A DNA stretch of 64,000 nt from TK10-74A sp965217625 (GCA_965217625.1 OZ244557.1:1178001-1242000); one strand, 5' to 3'; positions 27,585 to 36,576 are shown, counted from the stretch's first letter. The notes: generated by a model not told the origin, from the sequence alone. Translations and numbers: made by a program.

Positions 27585-28826
27585 TCAGCCCTCCCAGCGG
27601 CGGAGCAGGACGGCGGAGTTGTGCCCGCCCAGCCCCACGGAGATCGACATCGCGGCGCGCAGATCCACCTCGCGGGGCGAGTTCGGCACGCAGTCCAAGT
27701 CGCACTCGGGGTCGGGCGTCTCGTAGTTGAGCGTGGGCGGGATGATCCCTGTCGCCAGCGCCTTGGCCGCGACGATCACCTCCAGCGCCGAGCTGGCGGC
27801 CATCATGTGCCCAGTGGCGGCCTTGATGGAGCTAACCAGCACCCGGTGCGCGTGCTCGCCGAAGATCTTGCGCACGGCGCCGACATCGACCCGGTCGCCC
27901 AGCTTCGTCCCGGTGCCGTGGGTGTTCACGTAGCCCACATCGCTGTAGGGGATGGCGGCCTCGTCGAGGGCCTGGCCCATGGCGTTCAGCAAGCCGCGGC
28001 CGCTGGGGTCGGGCGCGGCCATATCGTGGCCGTCGTTGCCCGATCCAGAGCCGACGACCTCGGCATAGATGGTGGCGCCGCGCGCCTGCGCGTGATCCAG
28101 ATCCTCGATCAGCAGCGCCGCGCCGCCCTCGCCAGGCACGAAGCCGGCGCGGTGCAGGTCGAACGGCTTCATCGTCCGGCTGGGCGGGTCGCCCGCCGGC
28201 GCCAGCACCCGCATCGACTCGAAGCAGGCGTGGAAGATCGGCTGCTGGACGGCCTCGGCGCCGCCCGCGATGATCGCGTCGGCCTTGCCGGCCTTGATGT
28301 AGAGCGCGCCGTCGGCCACGGCGTTGGCGCCGCTGGCGCAGGCGCTGGTGGGCGAGTAGTTGGGCCCGGTCACGCCGGCCTGGATCGCGATATGGCCGCT
28401 GGCGGCGTCGGCGATGAGGTTGGGCATGCAGAAGGGCGAGATGCGCCGCGGCCCCTTGCTCTTCAGGACTTCGTACCAGCGCAGGAGCGTCGACATGCCG
28501 CCGCCGCCGCTGCCGAAGATGACGCCGATGCGGCTGCGATTCTCGTCGGTCACGGTGAGGCGCCCGTCGCGCAGCGCCTCATCGGACGCGACACAGCCGA
28601 ACTGGACGTTGCGGTCCATGTGCTTCAGCGGTTTGGCGTCGAGGACCGTGTCCGGGTGGAAGTCCTTGACCTCCGCCTGCACCTTGACCTTGAACGGCGT
28701 CGGGTCGAAGTGGGTGATGTAGTCGATGCCGGACTCGCCGGCGACCAGGCGGTCCCAGGCGGTCGGCAGGTCGTTGCCGACCGGACACACAGTCCCCATA
28801 CCCGTGATGACGACTCGACGGGTCAC
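27585..28826 (-). CDS. fabF: Beta-ketoacyl-ACP synthase II (copy 2)
   Basis: The 413-residue ketosynthase has Cys in SACASGAN, His in NTHGTGTKLGD and His in KAATGHMMAASS, the expected Cys-His-His triad. The GTG at 28826 (TRRVVITGMGTV) has a GGGAGGGAG sequence just upstream and is preferred over a start at 28892 that would overlap fabD. The two neighbouring ketosynthases are clearly diverged in sequence, so they may act on different chain lengths; which is FabB-like is not evident. Confidence 0.95.
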   Translation of the reverse strand: MTRRVVITGMGTVCPVGNDLPTAWDRLVAGESGIDYITHFDPTPFKVKVQAEVKDFHPDTVLDAKPLKHMDRNVQFGCVASDEALRDGRLTVTDENRSRIGVIFGSGGGGMSTLLRWYEVLKSKGPRRISPFCMPNLIADAASGHIAIQAGVTGPNYSPTSACASGANAVADGALYIKAGKADAIIAGGAEAVQQPIFHACFESMRVLAPAGDPPSRTMKPFDLHRAGFVPGEGGAALLIEDLDHAQARGATIYAEVVGSGSGNDGHDMAAPDPSGRGLLNAMGQALDEAAIPYSDVGYVNTHGTGTKLGDRVDVGAVRKIFGEHAHRVLVSSIKAATGHMMAASSALEVIVAAKALATGIIPPTLNYETPDPECDLDCVPNSPREVDLRAAMSISVGLGGHNSAVLLRRWEG

Positions 28827-28875
28827 CCGCTCCCTCCCCAGGGCGGCGCGCTGGAGACGCACGGCGGCGAGAGCA

Positions 28876-29910
28876 TCACTTGGGGATCCCATCGGACAGG
28901 TCGGGGAAGTCGCGCCGCCGCAGCCCGGTCTCGTCGTCGGCGACGGGGAACGTCCAGGAGCGCTTGGAGATGCGGCGCACGAGCTTGGACAACACGTCGC
29001 CCGGGCCCGCTTCCACGAACAGGTTGACGCCCTGGCCGGCCATCGTCTTGACGGAGCTGCGCCAGTCGACGGGCCTGAGCAGGGCGCTGTTGAGTTCCTC
29101 GCGGAGCGCGTCGCGGGTGAGCAGGAAGCCGGCAGTGGCGTTGCTGATCACGGGGACGTCGGGGTCGCGCCAAGTCATCGTGTTGACGGCCTGCCGGAAC
29201 TGCTCTTGGGCCTCTTCCATGAGCGGCGAGTGGGAGGCGATGGAGATCTTCAGCCGCACGACGCGGCGGGCGCCTTCGTCCTCCGCCAGGCGCATCACGC
29301 GCTGCAGCGCGCCCTCGTCGCCCGAGACGACGGCGTGGCCGGGGCCGTTGTCATTCGCGACGACGAGCGTGTCGTCGTCGGTGGCTTCGCCCACGATGGC
29401 TTTGAGGACGCGGTCGCGCAGGCCGATGATCGAGGCCATGCCGCCGGGGCGCGCGTGGTCGGCGGCCTGCATCGCCCGGCCGCGCGCCCGCACCAGCTGC
29501 AAGCCGCTCTCGTAGTCCAGCGCGCCGGCGGCGACGCAGGCGGTGACCTGTCCCATGCTGTGCCCGGCCATCGCGATCGGCTCGAAGGGGTGACCGCTGT
29601 CCTCCCAGCGCGCGCGCAGCGCGTCGAGCCAGGCGATGCTGGCGACGTAGATCGCGGGCTGCGAGTGCAACGTGTCGTCGAGGTCCTCCGCCGGGCCCTC
29701 TTCGACCAGCTTCAGCAGGTCGTAGCCCAGCACCTCGTTGGCCTGTTCGAAGCGGGCGCGGGCCTCGGGATAGACCTCGAGGATCGCGCCGGCCATGCCC
29801 AGCGACTGCGTCCCTTGGCCGGGGAACACGATGCCCACACCCCGGATCTCGTCGGGGGCTGGCTCGATCGCGGGGGGAGATTTGCTGTCGGAGGTCACGT
29901 CGCTACCCAT
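28876..29910 (-). CDS. fabD: Malonyl-CoA:ACP transacylase
   Basis: The 344-residue acyltransferase loads malonyl units onto ACP. Motifs are VFPGQGTQSLGM, the nucleophile elbow AGHSMGQ, and SIASHSPLM with the partner His. An N-terminal extension of about 25 polar residues precedes the fold. ATG 29910 follows an immediately adjacent GTG at 29913. It lies downstream of fabG with a 200-bp gap that may hold an internal promoter. Confidence 0.95.
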   Translation of the reverse strand: MGSDVTSDSKSPPAIEPAPDEIRGVGIVFPGQGTQSLGMAGAILEVYPEARARFEQANEVLGYDLLKLVEEGPAEDLDDTLHSQPAIYVASIAWLDALRARWEDSGHPFEPIAMAGHSMGQVTACVAAGALDYESGLQLVRARGRAMQAADHARPGGMASIIGLRDRVLKAIVGEATDDDTLVVANDNGPGHAVVSGDEGALQRVMRLAEDEGARRVVRLKISIASHSPLMEEAQEQFRQAVNTMTWRDPDVPVISNATAGFLLTRDALREELNSALLRPVDWRSSVKTMAGQGVNLFVEAGPGDVLSKLVRRISKRSWTFPVADDETGLRRRDFPDLSDGIPK

Positions 29911-29913
29911 CAC

Positions 29914-30116
29914 ACGCCGATCCGCGGGCCAGAGCGGCCCTCACCGGCTGGAACGATGATACGCGAGCGAGCAAGCGTGTGCCTGCCGGGCGGGAATGCG
30001 GGCGGGATTTGTATAGGTGCATCGGGCTCGGCCAATAGTGGGGCGGCTGCACGATCGGGGCGGCCCCGCCGGTCGACCCGGGCGGCGGGCCGTCCTCGGC
30101 GCCGCGGCGCGGTCGC
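29914..30116 (-). other. fabG-fabD intergenic spacer
   Basis: This 203-bp GC-rich spacer separates fabG from fabD on the minus strand. A TATACA hexamer (30014 to 30009, minus strand) could be a -10 element for fabD, but no suitably spaced -35 is visible. I find no ORF of interest. Confidence 0.3.
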
Positions 30117-30941
30117 TCAGTGGATGAACATGCCGCCATCGACGTGGATCGTCTGGCCGGTGATGTACGCGCCGCCCTCGCCGGCGAGGAAGGCGGCCAG
30201 CGGCGCGACGTCGCCGGTGGAGCCGGTCCGCCGCAGGGGCACCTGCTCCGTGACCGCCGCGACCACCTCCTCGCCGAGGTCCGCGGTGATGTCGGTCTCG
30301 ATGTAGCCCGGCGCGATCAGGTTGACCGTGATGTTGCGGCTGCCGACCTCCTTGGCCAACGCGCGGGTGAAGCCGCCCAGCCCCGCCTTGGCCGCCGCGT
30401 AGTTCGCCTGTCCGGCGTTGCCCATGCTGCCCATCACCGAACCGACGTTAATCACGCGGCCCCAGCGGGCCCGGATCATGCCGCGCAGGCAGGCGCGGCT
30501 GACGTGGAAGGCGCTCGTGAGGTCGGTCTGCAGGACGATGTCCCAGTCCTCGTCGCTCATGCGCATGACCAGGTTGTCGCGGGTGATGCCGGCGTTGTTG
30601 ACGACGATCGCCGGCGCGCCCAGCGTCTGTGTAACCTCCGCCACCATCGCCTTCACGGCCGCCGCCCCGGCCGACACGTCGCAGCCGACGATCATGCTCC
30701 GCACGCCGCCCGCCGCCGCGGCCGCGGCGGTCTCGCGCGCCGCCTGATCGCGGTCGCGGTAGTTGATCGCGACGTCGGCGCCCTGCGCGGCGAGGGCCAG
30801 GGCGATCGCCCGCCCAATCCCGCGAGAGCCGCCCGTGACCAGCGCCACGCGGCCCGCCAGCGGCGCGGCGTCTGCGCCCGGGCGGGGGGCGGTGATCGGG
30901 GCGGGCTGCCCGTTGGGGGGCGACACTTGGGGGGGCGGCAT
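30117..30941 (-). CDS. fabG: 3-oxoacyl-ACP reductase FabG
   Basis: The 274-residue SDR reduces beta-ketoacyl-ACP with NADPH. It shows VTGGSRGIGRA, NNAGITRDN, catalytic Ser in NVGSVMGS, YxxxK (YAAAK) and the APGYIETD loop. The ATG at 30941 has GGAGG 9 nt upstream. About 30 Pro-rich residues precede the Rossmann fold, longer than usual. It is the first fab gene after the dtxR-like gene on this strand. Confidence 0.93.
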   Translation of the reverse strand: MPPPQVSPPNGQPAPITAPRPGADAAPLAGRVALVTGGSRGIGRAIALALAAQGADVAINYRDRDQAARETAAAAAAGGVRSMIVGCDVSAGAAAVKAMVAEVTQTLGAPAIVVNNAGITRDNLVMRMSDEDWDIVLQTDLTSAFHVSRACLRGMIRARWGRVINVGSVMGSMGNAGQANYAAAKAGLGGFTRALAKEVGSRNITVNLIAPGYIETDITADLGEEVVAAVTEQVPLRRTGSTGDVAPLAAFLAGEGGAYITGQTIHVDGGMFIH

Positions 30942-31015
30942 GGCGGGATACCTCCTGGCGGGCGGTGTGGCCGGGGCGGGTGGCGTGGCGCGGTGGCGAC
31001 GCCGCAAGCGGGGGG

Positions 31016-31717
31016 CTATCCCGTGGCGGCCTCGCAGAAGACGTGGGCGCTGAGGCGCGGCCCGACCGCGACGGGGCTGCCCTCGACGTCGAGGATGAAG
31101 ACGCGGTCGGGGCCGATCTCCTGCACCGTCGCAGCGACGCCGGGGCGCAGGTTCTTGTCGCCGCAGTAGCGCAGCAACTCCGGATCGCCCTCGACCATCT
31201 CCGAGATGCGGCGGATCACCAAGCGCTCGCCGGTCGCCGTCGCGGCCAGCAGCCGCCAGCCGGCATCGCCGCCGTCCGGGAAGTTGCCGGGAATCGGCGC
31301 GCCGTGCGGGCACGTCTGCGGGTGGTCCATGAACTCCGAGAGTCGTTCCTGCACGAGATCGCTCATCGCGTGCTCCAGCCGATGCGCCTCGGTGTGCGCC
31401 TGCGCCCAGTCGAGCTTGAGCACATCGGCCAGGAAGCGCTCCGTGAGGCGGTGCCGCCGGCAGATCGAGTCGGCCGCGGCGCGACCGTCGGGGGTCAAGG
31501 CGATGCGGTGGTCCTCCAACACGACGACCAGCCCCTGCTTGTTCATCCGGTCCAGGGTCTGCGACACGGAGGCCGGCGTGACTTCCAGCCGCTCCGCCAG
31601 GCGTGCGCCGATCACGTCCTGCTGCTCGCTCTGCAGCGAGTCGATCGCAAGCAGGTAGTCCTCGAGCGTCGGGGAGATCGTGGCGTCCGGTGCGGTGGTT
31701 CGGGGGACGGTGGTCAT
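31016..31717 (-). CDS. DtxR-family metal-dependent transcriptional regulator
   Basis: The 233-residue regulator has an N-terminal winged helix (TLEDYLLAIDSLQ, then GARLAERLEVTPASVSQTLDRM) and a metal-binding/dimerisation domain with HRLTERFLADVL, EAHRLEHAMSD and CPHG. The C-terminal third is a FeoA/SH3-like domain (GVAATVQEIGPDRVFILDVEG). Fe2+ or Mn2+ sensing is the family norm; which metal cannot be decided. A tandem 20-bp repeat lies just upstream of its start. Confidence 0.92.
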   Translation of the reverse strand: MTTVPRTTAPDATISPTLEDYLLAIDSLQSEQQDVIGARLAERLEVTPASVSQTLDRMNKQGLVVVLEDHRIALTPDGRAAADSICRRHRLTERFLADVLKLDWAQAHTEAHRLEHAMSDLVQERLSEFMDHPQTCPHGAPIPGNFPDGGDAGWRLLAATATGERLVIRRISEMVEGDPELLRYCGDKNLRPGVAATVQEIGPDRVFILDVEGSPVAVGPRLSAHVFCEAATG

Positions 31718-31730
31718 CGCGTGTCCCAGC

Positions 31731-31770
31731 CTATCAGGGACGGCGTCGTTCTATCAGGGACGGCATCGTT
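31731..31770. repeat. Tandem 20-bp direct repeat upstream of dtxR-like gene
   Basis: Two head-to-tail 20-bp units (31731-31750 and 31751-31770) beginning CTATCAGGGACGGC differ at one base. They lie 14-53 bp upstream of the regulator's ATG, and about 200 bp upstream of amtB on the other strand. The location suggests a double regulator site or a replication-slippage repeat. No strong match to the classical DtxR or MntR box is seen. The rest of the 31718-31965 spacer shows no gene. Confidence 0.85.
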
Positions 31771-31965
31771 AACGCGCTTGTAATGTGAACGCCACGTCGG
31801 CGTAACCTGCCGGGCGCCCCAACCCTTTGTACTGCGCATCAGGACGCGGCCTGCCGGGGCCGCGCAACTTCTCCATTGGCGCGCGTGACCGGCCATCCCG
31901 TCGAACGACGGGACGCCCGGGTGACTGCCGGCCGGCACGACGCGCCCAGCGAAAGGGACTGCTCG

Positions 31966-33321
31966 ATGATCGATAGCGGCGATACTGCGTGGATCATGAT
32001 GTCCACGGCGCTCGTACTGCTGATGACGCCGGGGCTCGCCTTCTTCTACGGCGGCCTGGTGCGGGGCAAGAACGCGGCCGCGACCATCATGCAAGCCTTC
32101 GTGATGCTGGGCGTCGCGGGGGTCGCCTGGGTGCTGTGGGGCTACAGCCTGGCCTTCGGGCCCGACCTGGGCGGCTTCATCGGCAACCTGGAGTGGTTCG
32201 GCCTGCGCAACGTGGGCATGGAGCCGGGCCCCTACTCGGACACCATTCCGCATCTCACATTCATGTCCTTCCAGATGATGTTCGCCGTGATCACGCCGGC
32301 GCTGATCCTGGGCGCGTTCGCCGAGCGCGCGAAGTTCAGCACCTACCTGGTCTTCACGGTGGCCTGGATGACGATCGTCTACGCGCCGCTGGCCCACTGG
32401 GTCTGGGGCGGCGGCTGGATTGGGTCGGAGTTGGGCGCGCTCGACTTCGCCGGCGGCACCGTGGTGCACATCAACGCCGGCGCGGCGGCCCTGGCCTGCG
32501 CGATCTTCTACGGCAAGCGCCGCGGCGTGGGCCGGGAGACCGTCCCCCACAACGTGACGATGGTCGTGCTGGGCACCGCCTTGCTGTGGTTCGGCTGGTT
32601 CGGCTTCAACGCCGGATCCGCCCTGGCCGCCAACGGGGGCGCGGCCAACGCCTTCGTGACGACCAACACGGCGGCCGCGATGGGCGCCCTGACCTGGATG
32701 GCGCTCTCCTGGCGCTACACCGGCAAGGCCTCGATCGTCGGGACGGCCACCGGGGCGGTGGCCGGGCTGGTGGCGATCACGCCAGCCGCCGGGTTCATCG
32801 GCGAGTGGCCCGCCACCGACGGCTACGGCAACGCCTTGCCCGCCATCATCATCGGGGCCGCCGCCAGCGTGGCCGCCTTCTACGCCGTTCGGCTGCGCCA
32901 CAAGTACCGCCTGGACGACACGCTGGACGTCGTGGCCGTGCACGGTATTTGCGGGATCGTGGGGGCGATGCTGACGGGCGTCTTCGTGGTCTCCGCGATC
33001 GGCGGCGTCGAAGGCCTGATCGAGGGCAGCTTCGACCAGCTCTGGCGGCAGCTGTTCGCCGTGCTCGCCTCGATCGCCTGGGCCCTGACGGTCACCAGCG
33101 CGATTCTCTGGGTGCTGGACCGTACGATGGGACTGCGCGTCACCGAGGATGCCGAGTTGGCCGGCCTCGACCGCTCCGAGCACGAGGAGCCGGCCTATCA
33201 ATTCGACGAGCCCGGCATGGGCTCCTACTCGGGCGGGGTCTCGACGGTGGTCAGTGGGCCGGCGCCCGAAGTCGGCCAGGCCCCGAGCATCCGCGCCGAC
33301 GATGAGGGGATGAGCTCGTGA
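31966..33321 (+). CDS. amtB: Ammonium transporter AmtB
   Basis: The 451-residue membrane protein has the 11-helix Amt pattern: LLMTPGLAFFYGGLVRGKN at the N-terminus, FAERAKFSTYLVF, the DFAGGTVVHINAGAAAL signature and VHGICGIVG with the second pore His. The cytoplasmic C-tail (about 400-451) is longer than usual and Gly/Ser/Glu-rich. ATG 31966 with AGGGA upstream is preferred over ORF starts further 5'. It overlaps glnK by 4 nt. Confidence 0.96.
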   Translation: MIDSGDTAWIMMSTALVLLMTPGLAFFYGGLVRGKNAAATIMQAFVMLGVAGVAWVLWGYSLAFGPDLGGFIGNLEWFGLRNVGMEPGPYSDTIPHLTFMSFQMMFAVITPALILGAFAERAKFSTYLVFTVAWMTIVYAPLAHWVWGGGWIGSELGALDFAGGTVVHINAGAAALACAIFYGKRRGVGRETVPHNVTMVVLGTALLWFGWFGFNAGSALAANGGAANAFVTTNTAAAMGALTWMALSWRYTGKASIVGTATGAVAGLVAITPAAGFIGEWPATDGYGNALPAIIIGAAASVAAFYAVRLRHKYRLDDTLDVVAVHGICGIVGAMLTGVFVVSAIGGVEGLIEGSFDQLWRQLFAVLASIAWALTVTSAILWVLDRTMGLRVTEDAELAGLDRSEHEEPAYQFDEPGMGSYSGGVSTVVSGPAPEVGQAPSIRADDEGMSS

Positions 33322-33659
33322 AGAAGATCGAAGCGATTATCCGGCCCGAACGGCTGGAGCAGGTGAAGGTCGCGCTGACCGAGGCCGGCTACGCCGGGCT
33401 GCACGTCGAGGGCGTGACCGGCCGCGGCCGGCAGCGCGGGGTGATCCACTCCGGGCGCGGCGGCGAGCAGTACACCATCGACATGCTGCCCAAGGTGAAG
33501 CTGGTCGTGGTCGTGAAGGACGACAAGGTCGACGCGGCCACCAGCCTGATTTTGGAGGCGGCGCGGACCGGCAACATCGGCGACGGCATGCTCTTCGTGA
33601 GCGCGGTCGAGGACGCGATCCGGGTGCGCACCGGGGAGCGGGGCGACAGCCTTCTGTAA
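33318..33659 (+). CDS. glnK: Nitrogen regulatory protein PII (GlnK)
   Basis: The 113-residue PII signal protein senses ATP/ADP and 2-oxoglutarate and gates AmtB. Conserved parts are MKKIEAIIRPERLEQVK, the T-loop entry VTGRGRQRG, the T-loop Tyr in GGEQYTIDMLPK, and TGNIGDGMLFV. The T-loop lacks the LYRGAEY form of enteric GlnB and looks GlnK-like. GTGA overlap with amtB gives the classic amtB-glnK pair. Confidence 0.95.
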   Translation: MKKIEAIIRPERLEQVKVALTEAGYAGLHVEGVTGRGRQRGVIHSGRGGEQYTIDMLPKVKLVVVVKDDKVDAATSLILEAARTGNIGDGMLFVSAVEDAIRVRTGERGDSLL

Positions 33660-33682
33660 CGCAACGAACATCCGTCCGGCAC

Positions 33683-33714
33683 GACGGGGGCGGGCCTTCG
33701 GGCTCGCCCCCGTC
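33683..33714. terminator. UUCG-tetraloop hairpin between glnK and clpS
   Basis: A 14-bp stem (33683-33696 with 33701-33714, one G-T wobble) closes on a TTCG tetraloop. It lies between convergent genes, 24 bp after glnK and 10 bp beyond clpS. It could serve both directions, although only AATT follows rather than a long T-run. Confidence 0.75.
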
Positions 33715-33723
33715 AATTCCCGG

Positions 33724-34032
33724 CTAAGCCCGTTCGATGGTCGCGGTCAGGCCCTGCGCGGCCAGCCGGTCGCGGTACAGCTCGGCCCGCTCCAGGGGAC
33801 AGACGAGCACCTGCGCGACGCCGCGCTTATGCGCCTCCAGCATCACGGCGACGGCCTCCTGTGGGGACAACTCCGGCACGCAGGCGAGCAGCGCCCCCAC
33901 CACGTGATCCATCGAGTTGACGGCGTCGTTGTGCAGCAGCAGGCGGTAGGGCGGCAGCGTCACGGTGTGCGCGCCGGTCCGGGCCTGCTCGATCGTGCCG
34001 GGGTTGGTCTGCGCCGAGGTCATCGCCGCCAT
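33724..34032 (-). CDS. clpS: ClpS, ATP-dependent Clp protease adaptor
   Basis: The 102-residue adaptor delivers N-degron substrates to ClpAP/ClpCP. It has the YRLLLHNDAVNSMDHVV segment with the substrate-pocket Asn/Asp and the EAHKRGVAQVLVCPLERAE helix. ATG 34032 or ATG 34023 are possible starts; the longer frame to 34149 overlaps no conserved sequence. No clpA or clpC is adjacent. Confidence 0.92.
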   Translation of the reverse strand: MAAMTSAQTNPGTIEQARTGAHTVTLPPYRLLLHNDAVNSMDHVVGALLACVPELSPQEAVAVMLEAHKRGVAQVLVCPLERAELYRDRLAAQGLTATIERA

Positions 34033-34249
34033 TGTTTCACGCGCGGCAGGTCTGTGGTCCAGAGGGGCGCAGGCGGGCCCGGGAGTGTCGGGATGTGTTG
34101 ACCGCCCGAAAGCGGCGATCCTAGCCTTCGCACGTCGCGACCGACCCAACCCCGCCGCCTGCTGCGGCCATGCCTGCCGGCGGCCGGCCCGCGCGACGCT
34201 TCGCGCGAGTCGGGCCGGGACGGCCGGGGGACGTAGTGAAGGGCGCCAC

Positions 34250-35029
34250 GTGCGGCTAACCGTGCTGGGCTCAGGAGCGGCCTGTCCCCCTGGGGGGCAG
34301 AACAGTTCCGGCTACCTGGTGGAGACCGACCAGGGCGCCGCGGGAGGGCGTCGCATCCTGCTCGACTGCGGGCACGGCGTCGCCTCGGCGCTACTGGCCG
34401 AGCGGCCCGACGCCGACATCGACGACATCTGGGTCACGCACATGCACGCCGACCACTTCATCGACCTGCTGGCGCTGCGCTTTCGCGTCAGCCGGATGAT
34501 GCCGGGCGTGCCGGCCGCCGAGCGCCGCATCACGCTGCACCTGCCGCCCGGCGGGCGCGCCCGGCTGGAGGCGCTGCTGGAGGCGGTCGCCTTCCCGGCC
34601 GACTTCTGCGACCGCGCGTTCCAGGTGCGGGAGTACGCGCCCGACGAGGTCTACGACGCGGGGGGCGTCCGCGTCCGCACGACCCCGGGCGCCCACTACG
34701 TCCCGAGCTTCGCGATGCGCGTCGAGGCGGACGGCGCCGCCCTCTGCTACTCGGGCGACACGGCCCCGAGCGCGCCGGTCGTGGCGCTGGCCTGCGCCGC
34801 GGACCTGTTCATCTGCGAGGCGGCCCTGGACCGGCCCGAGGCCGGCGGCATCCGCGGCCACTGCACGCCCGAGGAAGCCGGGCGGATGGCCACGCAGGCG
34901 GGAGCGCGCCGGCTGCTGCTGACCCACTTCTGGTACGGCACCGACACCGAGGCCTTCGGGCGGCGGGCCCGGGCGGCCGGGAGGGTCCCGGTGGATGTCG
35001 CCCAGGACGGCTATCGCCGGACGCTCTGA
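34250..35029 (+). CDS. Metallo-beta-lactamase-fold hydrolase (RNase Z-like)
   Basis: The 259-residue product starts LTVLGSGAACPPGGQNSSG, typical of RNase Z / arylsulfatase-like MBL proteins. It has the metal motif THMHADH, CYSGDT with the bridging Asp, and LLLTHFW with the last His. It lacks the long exosite arm of bona fide tRNase Z, so the substrate is uncertain (small-molecule phosphodiester or ester hydrolysis are options). I chose the GTG at 34250. Confidence 0.85.
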   Translation: MRLTVLGSGAACPPGGQNSSGYLVETDQGAAGGRRILLDCGHGVASALLAERPDADIDDIWVTHMHADHFIDLLALRFRVSRMMPGVPAAERRITLHLPPGGRARLEALLEAVAFPADFCDRAFQVREYAPDEVYDAGGVRVRTTPGAHYVPSFAMRVEADGAALCYSGDTAPSAPVVALACAADLFICEAALDRPEAGGIRGHCTPEEAGRMATQAGARRLLLTHFWYGTDTEAFGRRARAAGRVPVDVAQDGYRRTL

Positions 35030-35071
35030 GATGCCGTTGTCACCGCCCAGTGCGGGACTTTTCCTCGAATA

Positions 35072-35100
35072 TTGACAAAAAGCGGCCCGCGGTCGATGCT
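35072..35100 (+). promoter_or_regulatory. Candidate suf operon promoter
   Basis: A perfect -35 TTGACA (35072-35077) sits 17 bp upstream of GATGCT (35095-35100, a poor three-of-six -10). The AT-rich stretch 35059-35081 around it contrasts with the GC-rich surroundings and includes a TC-GAATATT-GA near-palindrome that could be a SufR site. Confidence 0.45.
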
Positions 35101-35149
35101 CGACATGCGGGGCCTGCGCAGCCAAGCCCCGGCCAGGGGAGGGACCAGC

Positions 35150-35803
35150 ATGACGAGCACGGTTGATCGCCGCGAGCACGTGCTGGAGTTCATCGTCGCC
35201 CACGGGGGCGCGACGGTCGCCCAGCTGTCGGCGGAACTGGACCTGCCGGACGCGACCGTGCGCCGCTACCTCGACCAGCTCGCCGGCGCGGCCCTCGTCA
35301 CGGACCGGCTGGTGCATCAGGCGACGGGGCGGCCCCACCGGCTCTACAGCGCCACCGCCGACGGCGTGCGGGATCGTCGCGACCATTCCGACACGCTCGC
35401 GGCCAGGCTGGTCACGCAGATCGCCGGTGAGCGCTCGCGGCTGGAACGCATCACGGAGGGGCTGGCCGAGCAACTCGCCGCCGACCACCGCGCGCAGATC
35501 CCGGCTGACGCCCCGCTCGAGGAGCGCGTCGCCAGCACGGTCGAGGCGCTGCGCAGCGAGGGCATCCTGGACGAGTGGGCGCGCACGACCGACGGCTTCG
35601 TGATGCACAATCACGGCTGTCCCTATCGCAGCGCCGCCAACAACAACGACTGCGTCTGTGAGTCGGACCGGCGGGCGATCGAGAAGCTCGTCGGCGTCAG
35701 CGTGGAGCAGGCCGGCAGCCTGGCCCACGGCGACGAGTTCTGTGAGTTCATCGTGACGACGCCGTCTGCTGGGCAGAGCGGCCAGAAAGGCAACTGCGCA
35801 TGA
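35150..35803 (+). CDS. sufR: SufR-like iron-sulfur-sensing transcriptional regulator
   Basis: The 217-residue protein has an N-terminal winged helix (HVLEFIVAHGGATVAQLSAEL, DATVRRYLDQL) and a C-terminal cysteine set, C157, C168, C170 and C198, of the kind that binds an Fe-S cluster in SufR. SufR represses suf genes when its cluster is intact. ATG 35150 with a strong GGGGAGGG upstream is chosen. It overlaps sufC by 4 nt, so it heads the suf operon and is likely autoregulated. Confidence 0.9.
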   Translation: MTSTVDRREHVLEFIVAHGGATVAQLSAELDLPDATVRRYLDQLAGAALVTDRLVHQATGRPHRLYSATADGVRDRRDHSDTLAARLVTQIAGERSRLERITEGLAEQLAADHRAQIPADAPLEERVASTVEALRSEGILDEWARTTDGFVMHNHGCPYRSAANNNDCVCESDRRAIEKLVGVSVEQAGSLAHGDEFCEFIVTTPSAGQSGQKGNCA

Positions 35804-36576
35804 GCGCGTCCCTGTTCGAGATCGACGCTCTGCAGGTGCGGGTGGGCGCCAAGCTCATCGTGAAGGGGCTGTCGCTGCGCGTCGGCGCCGGCGAGGTGCA
35901 CGCCATCATGGGCCCCAACGGCTCCGGCAAGAGCACGCTCGCCAACGCCCTCATGGGCCACCCGCGCTACACCGTGACCGGCGGGTCGGTGCGCTTCCAG
36001 GGCGAGGACATCCTGGGGCTCGCGCCCGACGAGCGCGCGCGCCGGGGCCTCTTCCTGGCCTTCCAGTACCCCACCGACGTGCCCGGCGTCTCGATGATCA
36101 ACTTCCTGCGCCGCGCGGTCAGCGCCCGCCGCGGCGCGCAGATCCCGGTGCGCGAGTTCCGCCAGCAGTTGCGCGCCGAACTCGAGGGCCTGCACATGGA
36201 CGAGTCGTTCGTGCGGCGCTACGTCAACGACGGCTTCTCGGGCGGCGAGAAGAAGCGCGCCGAGATCCTGCAGCTCGGCCTGCTGCAGCCCACGATGGCG
36301 ATCATGGACGAGACCGATTCCGGCCTCGACATCGACGCGCTGCGGGTCGTGGCGGAGGGCATCAACCGCTTCCGCTCGGACGCCAACGGCATCCTGCTGA
36401 TCACGCACTACCAGCGCCTGCTGAACTACGTGCGGCCCGACGTCGTGCACGTGCTGGTCGACGGGCGCATCGTCAAGTCGGGTGACTTCAGCCTGGCCGA
36501 GCAGCTCGAAGCGCAGGGCTACGACCCGATCCTGCAAGAGATCGGGGCCGTGCCCGTCCCGGTCCTGTCCTCCTGA
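35800..36576 (+). CDS. sufC: Fe-S cluster assembly ATPase SufC
   Basis: The 258-residue ABC ATPase of the SufBCD scaffold has Walker A GPNGSGKST (residues 40-48), Q-loop FQYPTDVPGV, the signature FSGGEKKRAEI, Walker B MAIMDETDSGLD and the H-loop LLITHYQ. Translationally coupled to sufR. Confidence 0.97.
   Translation: MSASLFEIDALQVRVGAKLIVKGLSLRVGAGEVHAIMGPNGSGKSTLANALMGHPRYTVTGGSVRFQGEDILGLAPDERARRGLFLAFQYPTDVPGVSMINFLRRAVSARRGAQIPVREFRQQLRAELEGLHMDESFVRRYVNDGFSGGEKKRAEILQLGLLQPTMAIMDETDSGLDIDALRVVAEGINRFRSDANGILLITHYQRLLNYVRPDVVHVLVDGRIVKSGDFSLAEQLEAQGYDPILQEIGAVPVPVLSS

Noticed and set aside
26435..27730. Large plus-strand ORFs opposite the fab genes
   Set aside because: They are shadows of ketosynthase genes whose catalytic motifs are clear on the minus strand.
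25676..31313. Polyketide or specialised-metabolite cluster because of two ketosynthases
   Set aside because: Gene content (fabG, fabD, two fabF, acpP) is that of primary fatty-acid synthesis; no PKS modules, thioesterase or tailoring enzymes.
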